DNA of 64,000 nt, taken from positions 46,340 through 110,339 of the forward strand of contig NZ_PKRO01000008.1 of assembly GCF_002855495.1 (NCBI RefSeq), read 5' to 3'. The DNA comes from Porphyrobacter sp. TH134. Lineage in GTDB: Bacteria > Pseudomonadota > Alphaproteobacteria > Sphingomonadales > Sphingomonadaceae. Below are positions 25,908 to 32,460 of this stretch, piece by piece; position 1 is the first letter of the stretch; every line of letters starts with the position of its first letter. A model generated the notes under the pieces. That model was not told the DNA's origin. It did not search any database and saw only the letters and a program-made list of their open reading frames with translations. The position numbers and the translations under genes are program-made.

Positions 25908-27470
25908 ATGTTGACGGGCAACAATCTGGTCGCGGGCGAATGGCGCGGCGGGGCGGCGACCTTTACCGCAGTGACAGCGGCAGGCGGCGCATCGGTTGAT
26001 CCTGCTTTTGCCGAAGCGAGCGCGGCAGACATTGCCGACGCCTGCGCGGCAGCGGCAGCGGCCCAGCCGACTTTCGCCGCCATGCCCCTGTCACAGCGCG
26101 CCGCCTTCCTGCGATTGATGGCGGACAAGATCGACGCGCTTGGCGATACCCTCACGCAGCGCGCGATGGCCGAAAGCGGCCTGCCCGAAGCGCGGCTGAA
26201 TGGCGAACGTGGCCGCACGGTGGGCCAGCTGCGGCTGTTCGCCGACGAGGTCGAAAATGGCGCCTGGCAAGGCCTGCGGATCGATCACGCAATCCGCGAC
26301 CGCACCCCGCCCAAGCCTGACCTGCGGATGCGCCGCTTGCCGCTGGGCCCGGTGGCGGTGTTCGGCGCGAGCAATTTCCCGCTCGCCTTCTCGGTCGCGG
26401 GGGGCGACACGGCGTCTGCCCTGGCCGCCGGGTGCTGCGTCGTCGTCAAAGGCCACCCGGCCCACCCCGGCACGTCCGAACTGGTCGCGGGCGCCATCCT
26501 TGCCGCCATCCGCGAGGCGGGGCTGCCCGAGGGCGTGTTCTCGCTGCTGAACGGTACTGGGCACTCGCTCGGCGAGACCTTGGTGAAAGACCCGCGCATC
26601 ACTGCGGTCGGCTTTACAGGTTCGCGCGCAGGCGGCCTTGCCCTGATGAACCACGCTGCGGCACGGCCCGTCCCTATCCCGGTCTATGCCGAAATGAGCA
26701 GCGTCAACCCGGTGGTGGTGATGCCTGCACGCATGGCCGAGGCGGCTGACGAATTGGCCGCCGCCTATGTCGGCTCGCTGGCGCTGGGTGCCGGGCAGTT
26801 TTGCACCAATCCCGGTATCCTGTTGGCCGTTAAGAGCGAGGCGACCAGTCGCTTTGTTGCCGGGGTTGGCGCCGCGCTTGGAAGCATTCCTGCGCAAACC
26901 ATGCTGACCTCCGGGATCCAGAACGCCTTTACCAAGGGCATTGCGGTGATCGCCGCGCAGCCCGGGGCCGCATTGGTGGGCACTGGTGCACAAGGCACGC
27001 AGGCTTGCGGGCAGGCGCATGTCTACACCGTCAGCGGCGCCGACTTCCGCGCCAATCGGGCACTGGCCGACGAGGTGTTCGGCCCTTCTTCGATCATCGT
27101 GACCTGCGCCGATCTGGCTGAGGTCGCCGCGATCCTTGAAGAGATGGAAGGCCAATTGACCGCCACATTGCACATGGCGGCGGACGATTATGCAGAGGCC
27201 CGTGACTTGCTGCCAATCCTTGAAGCGCGCGCGGGCCGGATCATTGCCAATGCCTGGCCCACCGGGGTCGAAGTGACCCACGCGATGGTCCACGGCGGCC
27301 CTTTCCCCGCGACATCCGACGGGCGCAGCACGTCGGTCGGCACGCTGGCCATCGACCGCTTTCTGCGTCCCGTGAGCTATCAGGACATGCCCGCAGCCCT
27401 GCTGCCCAAAGCGTTGCTTGACGGGCCAAGCCCGGTGCTGCGCCGCATCGACGGAACATTTCACGCCTGA
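25908..27470 (+). CDS. Alpha-ketoglutaric semialdehyde (2,5-dioxopentanoate) dehydrogenase
   Basis: A 520-residue aldehyde dehydrogenase of the KGSADH branch. Cys299 in GAGQFCTNPG is the nucleophile and Glu262 in YAEMSSVNP the general base; VFGASNFPLAFSVAGGD (152-168) and GFTGSRAGG belong to the NAD(P) fold. It oxidises 2,5-dioxopentanoate to 2-oxoglutarate, the last step of the Weimberg xylose and related arabinose/uronate routes. That fits the xylonate-type dehydratase in the same locus and links pentose use to the TCA cycle. Start: ATG at 25908, eight bases after GAGAGG; ATG 25902 is too close to it. A LacI-type operator lies upstream. It is the right-hand end of the xylan locus. Confidence 0.9.
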   Translation: MLTGNNLVAGEWRGGAATFTAVTAAGGASVDPAFAEASAADIADACAAAAAAQPTFAAMPLSQRAAFLRLMADKIDALGDTLTQRAMAESGLPEARLNGERGRTVGQLRLFADEVENGAWQGLRIDHAIRDRTPPKPDLRMRRLPLGPVAVFGASNFPLAFSVAGGDTASALAAGCCVVVKGHPAHPGTSELVAGAILAAIREAGLPEGVFSLLNGTGHSLGETLVKDPRITAVGFTGSRAGGLALMNHAAARPVPIPVYAEMSSVNPVVVMPARMAEAADELAAAYVGSLALGAGQFCTNPGILLAVKSEATSRFVAGVGAALGSIPAQTMLTSGIQNAFTKGIAVIAAQPGAALVGTGAQGTQACGQAHVYTVSGADFRANRALADEVFGPSSIIVTCADLAEVAAILEEMEGQLTATLHMAADDYAEARDLLPILEARAGRIIANAWPTGVEVTHAMVHGGPFPATSDGRSTSVGTLAIDRFLRPVSYQDMPAALLPKALLDGPSPVLRRIDGTFHA

Positions 27471-27477
27471 TGCCGCG

Positions 27478-27520
27478 CCGCCAAGAGCGAGGTGGACTGC
27501 GGTTCCCTCGCTCTTGGCGG
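27478..27520. repeat. 15-bp perfect inverted repeat after the dehydrogenase gene
   Basis: CCGCCAAGAGCGAGG and its exact complement flank a 13-base loop, 7 bp after the stop codon. It can form a very stable hairpin and probably ends or protects the transcript. There is no T-run, so it is not a standard intrinsic terminator. Confidence 0.7.
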
Positions 27521-27733
27521 GCATGACCAGCACCGCCCGCAGCGCCGCTACGATGGCCGAGCGCCAAGCCCCATGATGCTCTGCGCGTTTTGCCGGCGGG
27601 CAAAACGATCGCTTGAAGCCACGCTTCAACAATCGATTGCCACAGCGCCGGATCCGCTTAAACCTTGTACCGATCCAGACCGCAGCAATGACACGCTCCA
27701 GATTGCAACGCCCCTTTCAAGCAGAGCAGCAAG

Positions 27734-29920
27734 GTGACAACCATCGGCACAAATTGGACGCAGATGCCCGCCTATGCACGGTCTCCGGAAAGGGCAGAAT
27801 GGTACTATCTGCTTGTCATCACCATATTATTGGTGGTTCTCGTACCGTTTGAACCTTACGACTGGGTCCAGCGCGCAGTCACCGCCGTCTTTGAACCCAA
27901 GGATTACCGCGGAGATGCGGTAATTATCGCGATTGACGAGGAAACCGAGCGCGGCCTTCCTACGCGGACATGGTCGGAAGCCGATCTTTCGGGCTTGCTC
28001 ACGACAATCGGCGCACAATCGCCGCGCCAGATCATCATCAACCGGCAGTACTTCAAATTCAGTTCGCCCGCAGCCGCGACCCAATTGCGCGAAGCCTTGG
28101 CAGATTTGCCAAAGCCTGCCGTCTGGGTCATCGAGCTATCTCCCCGTGATGCCGCCATGCAAACGCTCACGGCCGGCGGCACGGGCGCATTTGCCCAGCG
28201 TTCCACACAGATCCCCGCTGCCCTGACCGGCCTTGTCGTCCCGGCGGCCATGATTTTCAAACCCTTCGCATTTGGCGCGCCCATCTACGCGCTGACTTCG
28301 GTGAAGACCGATGAAGGGGTTTTCCCGACAGTCGCCGCGATCCTGGCAGCGCCGGCCGCCAAACCGCGCGATGCCATCATCGATATCGACGTCAGCTATA
28401 ATCCCAGCACAATCCCTGCTTACAGCGCTGGCGATGTCCTGAGCGGCAAGGTCAATCCCGCTGTTTTCAAAGACCGGCAGGTCGTGATCAGCTTCACCCG
28501 CGTGGTTGGGCGCGACACCGCGGTCACGCCCAACAATTCCTATACACCAACCGCAGCGCTCGCCATCATGGCGGCGGAAACGGTCAGGAATGGCCCGGGC
28601 CTGTTTCTGGGCTGGGTGCCCGCGTTCGCGCTTGCCATGGCGGCCAGCATTCTTTGGCTGGTCCTGCGCCGTCCCTATGGCCGACTGATTGCGGCCGCGA
28701 CCTTTCTTGCCATCCTCCTCAGCCCTCTGGCGCTCGAACCGCTGCTTGTTTTCCAGCAGACCTCGCAAGGCCTTGGGCTGTTGCTGTTGCTTGGCGCCAA
28801 CAAGCTGTTCCAGCGCGGCCGGTCGCTGGTTCAGGAATACCGGACCGCGTCGGAAACAAAATCGCGGTTTCTGGCGCAGGCCAGCCACGATCTGCGCCAG
28901 CCCATCCACGCCATCGGGTTGCTGACCGACCGTCTCAAGGACACCGACCTGTCGAGCGAACAGGCGCAAATCGTGGCCAAGATATCGTGGTCGGTCGACA
29001 ACGCGAGCCGGATGTTTCGCGCGCTGCTCGATATTGCTGCGATCGAAAGCGGCGCTCTCAAGGCAGAGATCGCTCCGGTCCGGATCAGCGACCTGTTTGC
29101 CGAACTCGACAGTCAGAACGCTTTGGCGGCCGAACAGCAGAATGTGGACCTGCGGCTTGTCCCCTCAACGGTGGTGGTGGAAACCGATCGGGCGTTGCTG
29201 GCGACCATGCTTCAGAATCTGGTCGCCAACGCGATCCGGTATTCGCCGGGCAAGCGGGTCCTTGTCGGATGCCGCCGCCGGGGCACCGCGGTCACCGTGC
29301 TGGTGATTGATAATGGCCGCGGGATTTCTCCCAGCGATCTTGAGCACGTGCGGAAAGAATTCTTCCGATCTTCGCGCCGGTCGGACCTGCGTTCAGACAA
29401 TAAAGGGCTTGGGCTTGCCATCGTCAGCCGGCTGGCCAGCATGCTGGGCCTCCAGTTTGCCCTGCAATCGGAACAATCGCGCGGCACTGTGGCCTCGATT
29501 GGCAACCTGAAACGTCTGCGGGTATCCAACGAGGCCGCGCTGCCTTTGCCTAACCTTGTCCTGCCGCTGGCCGGGGTCAAAGTGTTCGTCATCGATGACC
29601 ATGCCGAAACCCTGGCCTCGACCCAGCGCCTGCTTGAAGGCTGGGGCTGCGTGGTCGATGGGTCGCAATTGCCGCCCGAAATCCTGCCCGATTGCGATAT
29701 GCTGCTGAGCGACTTCGACTTCGGCAATGGCGAAAACCTTGCGGCGAACAGCAGTCTGCTTCGCCAGATCAACGCATCGAAAACCCACCTGGTCGTGATT
29801 TCCGGCCATCATGCCGATCAGATCGAAGCCAGCCTGACAGACACGCCTGCGATCGTGCTGTCCAAGCCGCTGCGTGCCGCCGAGCTGCGATCAGCGCTTA
29901 TGGCGATCCGGTCCGCATAG
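27734..29920 (+). CDS. CHASE2-domain hybrid sensor histidine kinase with C-terminal receiver
   Basis: A 728-residue membrane sensor. Order: one membrane segment (about 24-40), a periplasmic CHASE2 domain (about 50-285; DAVIIAIDEETERGLPTRTW is typical), three closely spaced membrane segments (about 290-375), HisKA with His385 in QASHDLRQPIHAIGLL, HATPase with NAIRYSP, DNGRGI and KGLGLAIVSRLA, and a receiver domain from about 615 with Asp660 (LLSDFDFGNGE) and the conserved Lys in SKPL. The GTG start at 27734 follows AAGG closely; ATG 27764 is possible. It directly precedes the first double-glycine peptide and lies beside a NarL-type regulator, so it probably senses an extracytoplasmic cue for peptide production. 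CHASE2 ligands are generally unknown. Confidence 0.9.
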   Translation: MTTIGTNWTQMPAYARSPERAEWYYLLVITILLVVLVPFEPYDWVQRAVTAVFEPKDYRGDAVIIAIDEETERGLPTRTWSEADLSGLLTTIGAQSPRQIIINRQYFKFSSPAAATQLREALADLPKPAVWVIELSPRDAAMQTLTAGGTGAFAQRSTQIPAALTGLVVPAAMIFKPFAFGAPIYALTSVKTDEGVFPTVAAILAAPAAKPRDAIIDIDVSYNPSTIPAYSAGDVLSGKVNPAVFKDRQVVISFTRVVGRDTAVTPNNSYTPTAALAIMAAETVRNGPGLFLGWVPAFALAMAASILWLVLRRPYGRLIAAATFLAILLSPLALEPLLVFQQTSQGLGLLLLLGANKLFQRGRSLVQEYRTASETKSRFLAQASHDLRQPIHAIGLLTDRLKDTDLSSEQAQIVAKISWSVDNASRMFRALLDIAAIESGALKAEIAPVRISDLFAELDSQNALAAEQQNVDLRLVPSTVVVETDRALLATMLQNLVANAIRYSPGKRVLVGCRRRGTAVTVLVIDNGRGISPSDLEHVRKEFFRSSRRSDLRSDNKGLGLAIVSRLASMLGLQFALQSEQSRGTVASIGNLKRLRVSNEAALPLPNLVLPLAGVKVFVIDDHAETLASTQRLLEGWGCVVDGSQLPPEILPDCDMLLSDFDFGNGENLAANSSLLRQINASKTHLVVISGHHADQIEASLTDTPAIVLSKPLRAAELRSALMAIRSA

Positions 29921-30014
29921 TGCATGCGAACTAGTGTGTCTTTGGAAAATGGCCTGCATGGTGCGCGCGTCGTACCAGAGATTCGGGTCGATAAATCGCA
30001 ATGGGAGACAGGTC

Positions 30015-30164
30015 GTGACACAGCAAACGAAGATTGAAACGCTCAAGGCCGACGAAATCATGCATGTTTCGGGCGGTAACCTGTGGCCTTGGCTGATGAA
30101 TACATTTCCCAGCTTTAACCCGCCCTGGCGCAGCACCGAAACCACGACTATTCCGGGACTTTAA
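30015..30164 (+). CDS. Double-glycine leader peptide 1 (Trp/Pro-rich core)
   Basis: A 49-residue precursor starting at a GTG after GGGAGACAG. The leader VTQQTKIETLKADEIMHVSGG has the class II bacteriocin pattern (hydrophobic positions, acidic residues, final GG), for cleavage by a C39 peptidase. The predicted 28-residue core begins NLWPWLMNTFPSF and continues NPPWRS to IPGL: three Trp, four Pro, no Cys and only one basic residue. It is unlike the Gly/Ala-rich peptides further downstream. It lies 94 bp after the sensor kinase and is followed by a strong two-way terminator shared with the convergent response regulator. A bacteriocin role or a secreted signalling peptide (pheromone) are both possible; the kinase neighbour favours testing the latter. 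Confidence 0.72.
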   Translation: MTQQTKIETLKADEIMHVSGGNLWPWLMNTFPSFNPPWRSTETTTIPGL

Positions 30165-30173
30165 GCGAATTGG

Positions 30174-30204
30174 GCAAAGGGGTCACCGTGGTGACCCCTT
30201 TGTC
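30174..30204. terminator. Bidirectional terminator between peptide 1 and the response regulator
   Basis: A 12-bp perfect stem (AAAGGGGTCACC / GGTGACCCCTTT) with a 2-base loop lies at the 3' ends of two convergent genes. A short T-run (plus) and the A-run (minus) allow termination in either direction. Confidence 0.82.
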
Positions 30205-30853
30205 AGTGAACGCCATATTTTGTCGCCAGCGCTGCGGCAGCCGTCCGGGTGTCGACATGCAGTTCCCGCAGCAACGCCGAAACATGGATACGGACCGTGA
30301 ACGGCGAGATACCCAAGTCCTTGGCAATCTGCTTGTTGGACCGGCCCTGTGCGATGCCGATCAGCACATCGAACTGGCGCGGGGTGAGGTTTGAAAACTG
30401 CGAGACCGACCGGGTCATCGAAACGCCCCCCGCCTCGCTCACATTCACGAATTCGCCCGCCAGCACTGCGGCAATGCCATCCCTGATCTGCTTGGGGGTG
30501 GCGGCCTTGCTGATGAAGCCATCCACACCGACCTTCATGACATGATCGGTTGAGCGTTTGTCGTCCGCCATCGAGATGACAATGATCGACGCGAGCGGGT
30601 AACGCTTGCGCAGCAGCGGCACGGCCACCTCAATGTCCATCCCCGGAAACCGCAGGTCGAGCAGGAACAGCGAAGGGCTGCGTCCTTTAGCGGCAAGCTC
30701 CAGCAATTCCTCGTAGGTTCCGGCCTGTTCGATTTCGAAGCCAGAATCCATCTGGTTGAGAATCGCTGTGATGCCATCCCTGAAAATGGGGTGATCATCG
30801 ACCACGATGATCCGGCTCACCTTCGCAGGCTGGGTTTGTTGTTGAGCGGGCAA
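30203..30853 (-). CDS. NarL/FixJ-type response regulator
   Basis: A 216-residue regulator. The receiver has [11 protein letters not shown] (17-27), phosphoacceptor Asp66 in [12 protein letters not shown], and the conserved Lys in [12 protein letters not shown]. The C-terminal LuxR-type helix-turn-helix is [20 protein letters not shown] followed by [20 protein letters not shown]. An AGGAGG site is 1 base from TTG 30859 and 7 bases from TTG 30853, so I chose 30853. It is divergent from the peptide 2 gene (347-bp gap) and convergent with peptide 1. It is the probable output partner of the CHASE2 kinase, controlling peptide and exporter genes; the kinase's own receiver may give a branched relay. 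Confidence 0.92.
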   Translation of the reverse strand: MPAQQQTQPAKVSRIIVVDDHPIFRDGITAILNQMDSGFEIEQAGTYEELLELAAKGRSPSLFLLDLRFPGMDIEVAVPLLRKRYPLASIIVISMADDKRSTDHVMKVGVDGFISKAATPKQIRDGIAAVLAGEFVNVSEAGGVSMTRSVSQFSNLTPRQFDVLIGIAQGRSNKQIAKDLGISPFTVRIHVSALLRELHVDTRTAAAALATKYGVH

Positions 30854-30859
30854 AGACAA

Positions 30860-31199
30860 ACCTCCTAGAACACTGTATCACCATGCACCCGAGCAAGGGC
30901 GCCGTCCAATAGCACATATCAGCTAAGTAGGTCGGACCGGGGCGGATATGAGGATCAGGCGCCCTGTCGCGGCTCCGCTAGCCCATCTGTAGTAGCATGA
31001 TGAAGCTAGGCCAACCCTGCTAGGCCACTGCACCTATTGTAGAATTTTCCCCCTGAGCGATGATCGGCAAGCCAGCGCAACACTGGCACCTGCAATCCGG
31101 CGGCCGCACCGTCACCATCGGAAACGCCGCGTCACGCGGCTCCGGTTCATGTCCGGGGCCTGACTCGGCTTTCCGGAGCCAAGCAAGGGAGCATTACCG
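30860..31199. other. Regulatory intergenic region ahead of the peptide cluster
   Basis: This 340-bp gap holds no convincing protein gene. It contains the response-regulator ribosome-binding site (30861-30866), a set of GCTAGSCCA repeats at 28- and 14-bp spacing (30977-31027), an AT-richer stretch (TATTGTAGAATTTTCC near 31035-31050) that could be a promoter for the peptide genes, and the AGGGAG site before peptide 2. Confidence 0.6.
30977..31027 (+). repeat. Phased direct repeats GCTAGSCCA (30977, 31005, 31019)
   Basis: GCTAGCCCA at 30977, GCTAGGCCA at 31005 and GCTAGGCCA at 31019 are spaced 28 and 14 bp apart. They lie between the divergent regulator and peptide 2 genes, where operator sites of the NarL-type regulator would be expected. 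Confidence 0.5.
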
Positions 31200-31364
31200 A
31201 TGACCTTCTCGATCACCACCATGACCGCTGCCGATATCGATCTGGTCGCAGGCGGCGTCACTCAAAGCCCCGATGGCACGACCTGCACCGACCACGGGAT
31301 GCCGCGCTTGCTTGGCCGCCCTGAATTGTGGGGCGGTCCGATCAAGGTCGATCTGTTCCCGTAA
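31200..31364 (+). CDS. Double-glycine leader peptide 2 (Cys-containing core)
   Basis: A 54-residue precursor with a good AGGGAG site 8 bases before the ATG. The leader MTFSITTMTAADIDLVAGG ends in the double glycine at residues 18-19. The predicted 35-residue core starts VTQSPDGTTCTDHGMP and ends in KVDLFP; it has a single Cys, several Pro and Gly, and no hydrophobic helix, so it is not a typical pore-forming bacteriocin. One Cys allows a disulfide dimer or a modification such as thioether formation, although no maturase gene is seen nearby. It is the first gene after the regulator-side promoter region and precedes peptide 3 by 81 bp. I do not recognise the core. Confidence 0.72.
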   Translation: MTFSITTMTAADIDLVAGGVTQSPDGTTCTDHGMPRLLGRPELWGGPIKVDLFP

Positions 31365-31445
31365 CAGCGTTTCTTGAACAACCATCGAAGCAAGGCGGAT
31401 GCCGGTCCGTCCTCAAGCCAATCAATGACATAAAGGAGAACCAAC

Positions 31446-31580
31446 ATGACCAATCTGAACGAAATCGAACTGGAAGCTGTCGCTGGCGGCATCCCTGTCG
31501 GCGCCCTGCCGCTCGGCGCTGTTGTGGTCGCCACGACGGCGGCCAGCGAAGTCCTTCAGGCCGAGGTTTCCGCAGGCTGA
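31446..31580 (+). CDS. Double-glycine leader peptide 3 (small hydrophobic core)
   Basis: A 44-residue precursor with AAAGGAG 8 bases before the ATG. The leader is unusually short, MTNLNEIELEAVAGG (15 residues), yet keeps the Leu/Ile-Glu-x-Val-x-Gly-Gly pattern of C39 substrates. The 29-residue core starts IPVGALPLGAVVVATTAAS and ends VLQAEVSAG: hydrophobic, no aromatic or basic residue and no Cys. It could insert in a membrane or serve as a helper peptide. It is in the same orientation as the other peptides and the exporter, and is followed after 18 bp by a strong stem-loop. It is not recognisable as a known bacteriocin. Confidence 0.72.
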   Translation: MTNLNEIELEAVAGGIPVGALPLGAVVVATTAASEVLQAEVSAG

Positions 31581-31597
31581 CATCGCACATGAAGCTG

Positions 31598-31638
31598 CCG
31601 CCATACCGGTCCGTCGCTGAAAAGACGGCCGGTGGCGG
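31598..31638 (+). other. Strong RNA stem-loop between peptide genes 3 and 4
   Basis: Three contiguous helices (CCGCCA/TGGCGG, CCGG/CCGG, CCGTC/GACGG) close an 8-base GCTGAAAA loop, with bulges only on the left arm. There is no T-run. A role as processing site, transcript stabiliser or attenuator between peptide genes is possible. Confidence 0.5.
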
Positions 31639-31732
31639 CCAATGACGAATTCGCGAGCGCTAGGCTGCGCTTGCGAACGCGGGCAGGAATCTGCCGGTTG
31701 CCCGCACCGGCGATTTTGAGGGAGAAATTGGA

Positions 31733-31963
31733 ATGACATCACATACTGATCGTGGCGTTACACAGCTCTCGGCGGCCGAGATCGAATATGTTGGCGGTGC
31801 AGGCGGCATCGAAACCGCAGCTGCCATTGGCCGCTTTGTAGGGTCTGTTGCGGTTCGCGGTGCCGCTGCTGGCGGCGCAGGCATCGCTGCAGCTGCAGGC
31901 GTCGCTGCCGTCGCACTGGCTGTCGACTATGCCCTTGATGGCAAACTTGACCTGATTGATTAA
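31733..31963 (+). CDS. Double-glycine leader peptide 4 (Gly/Ala-rich, bacteriocin-like)
   Basis: A 76-residue precursor. The leader is about 22 residues (MTSHTDRGVTQLSAAEIEYVGG); processing after YVGG is favoured, but a second AGG follows at once. The core is rich in Gly, Ala and Val with helix-helix packing spacings such as GRFVGSVAVRG and AAAGGAGIAAAAG, and ends in DGKLDLID. This composition is that of two-peptide (class IIb) bacteriocins whose components pair through GxxxG-like motifs. A GAGGGAG site precedes the ATG. Its TAA is fused to the ribosome-binding site of peptide 5 (TAAGGAG), which indicates coupled expression and supports a peptide 4/5 pair. Confidence 0.82.
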   Translation: MTSHTDRGVTQLSAAEIEYVGGAGGIETAAAIGRFVGSVAVRGAAAGGAGIAAAAGVAAVALAVDYALDGKLDLID

Positions 31964-31975
31964 GGAGCTGTGGCA

Positions 31976-32170
31976 ATGAACATTATCGAACTCGACAGCA
32001 GGCAGATTGATGAAATCGCAGGCGGCCCTCTGCCGCTGGTGGTTGTGGCGTTCTGGGCCGGCGTGAAGGCTGGTGCAGCAGCAGCTACGGTTTCTGGTGC
32101 GGTGCAAGCCGGTGTAGCGGTCGGCGTTGCCGGTGCGACCGCAGCGCTCGCGGCGGAGATCATCGATTGA
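31976..32170 (+). CDS. Double-glycine leader peptide 5 (Gly/Ala-rich, bacteriocin-like partner)
   Basis: A 64-residue precursor; ATG 31976 is 8 bases after AAGGAG (a GTG at 31970 is too close). The leader MNIIELDSRQIDEIAGG (17) is a good C39 substrate. The core starts PLPLVVVAFWAGVKAGAAAA and continues through VSGAVQAGVAVGVAGATAAL to IID, with repeated small-residue spacings and one aromatic pair. With peptide 4 it resembles the two chains of a class IIb bacteriocin, both ending in an acidic LID/IID tail. The gene is coupled to peptide 4 upstream and its stop overlaps the start of a small membrane-protein ORF, as immunity genes often do. Confidence 0.83.
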   Translation: MNIIELDSRQIDEIAGGPLPLVVVAFWAGVKAGAAAATVSGAVQAGVAVGVAGATAALAAEIID

Positions 32171-32304
32171 TCAGGCACTTTTTCAAAGGTTTCCGGCAGG
32201 GTTGGCGCGAGACTGAGATCAGCCCCAAGCTGCTTTACTACGCAGTGGTGGTCAGTGCAGTCTTAACCGCAATCGCACTTGTTGCCTGGAAGCCTCTGAC
32301 CTGA
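32167..32304 (+). CDS. Small one-TM protein, candidate immunity protein
   Basis: A 45-residue ORF too short for ordinary gene callers. It starts at a TTG that overlaps the stop of peptide 5 (TTGA), eight bases after GGAG. The N-terminus is basic (RHFFKGFRQGWRETE), then a single hydrophobic segment (LLYYAVVVSAVLTAIALVAW) and a short tail. There is no double glycine. Position right after a bacteriocin-like pair, and small size with a membrane anchor, are features of class II bacteriocin immunity proteins. The reading frame, overlap and ribosome-binding site are seen; the immunity role is inference. It is followed by a hairpin and then the exporter genes. Confidence 0.55.
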   Translation: MIRHFFKGFRQGWRETEISPKLLYYAVVVSAVLTAIALVAWKPLT

Positions 32305-32323
32305 TCGCACGCCGCAATATCTG

Positions 32324-32353
32324 GGCCGCCCCTTTTGTCCAAAGGGGGCGGCC
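32324..32353 (+). terminator. Terminator/attenuator-like hairpin before the exporter genes
   Basis: GGCCGCCCCTTT pairs with AAAGGGGGCGGCC (one bulged base) around a TGTCC loop and is followed by ATTTAG only. It separates the peptide genes from the adaptor and exporter and could lower readthrough so that peptides exceed transport proteins. Confidence 0.5.
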
Positions 32354-32460
32354 ATTTAGCGCAAATGCACTATTCGCTCACTCTTGCATTAGGCATAGGG
32401 TGCGACCGCGCGGTCGAACAAGGCTTGATGACGCGCGCAACCAGGAGGTCGCACCAGCGC

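Noticed and set aside
31589..31645. An 18-codon ORF (MKLPPYRSVAEKTAGGGQ) as a sixth double-glycine peptide
   Set aside because: It has no ribosome-binding site, no core after the glycines, and lies wholly over the strong stem-loop between peptides 3 and 4.
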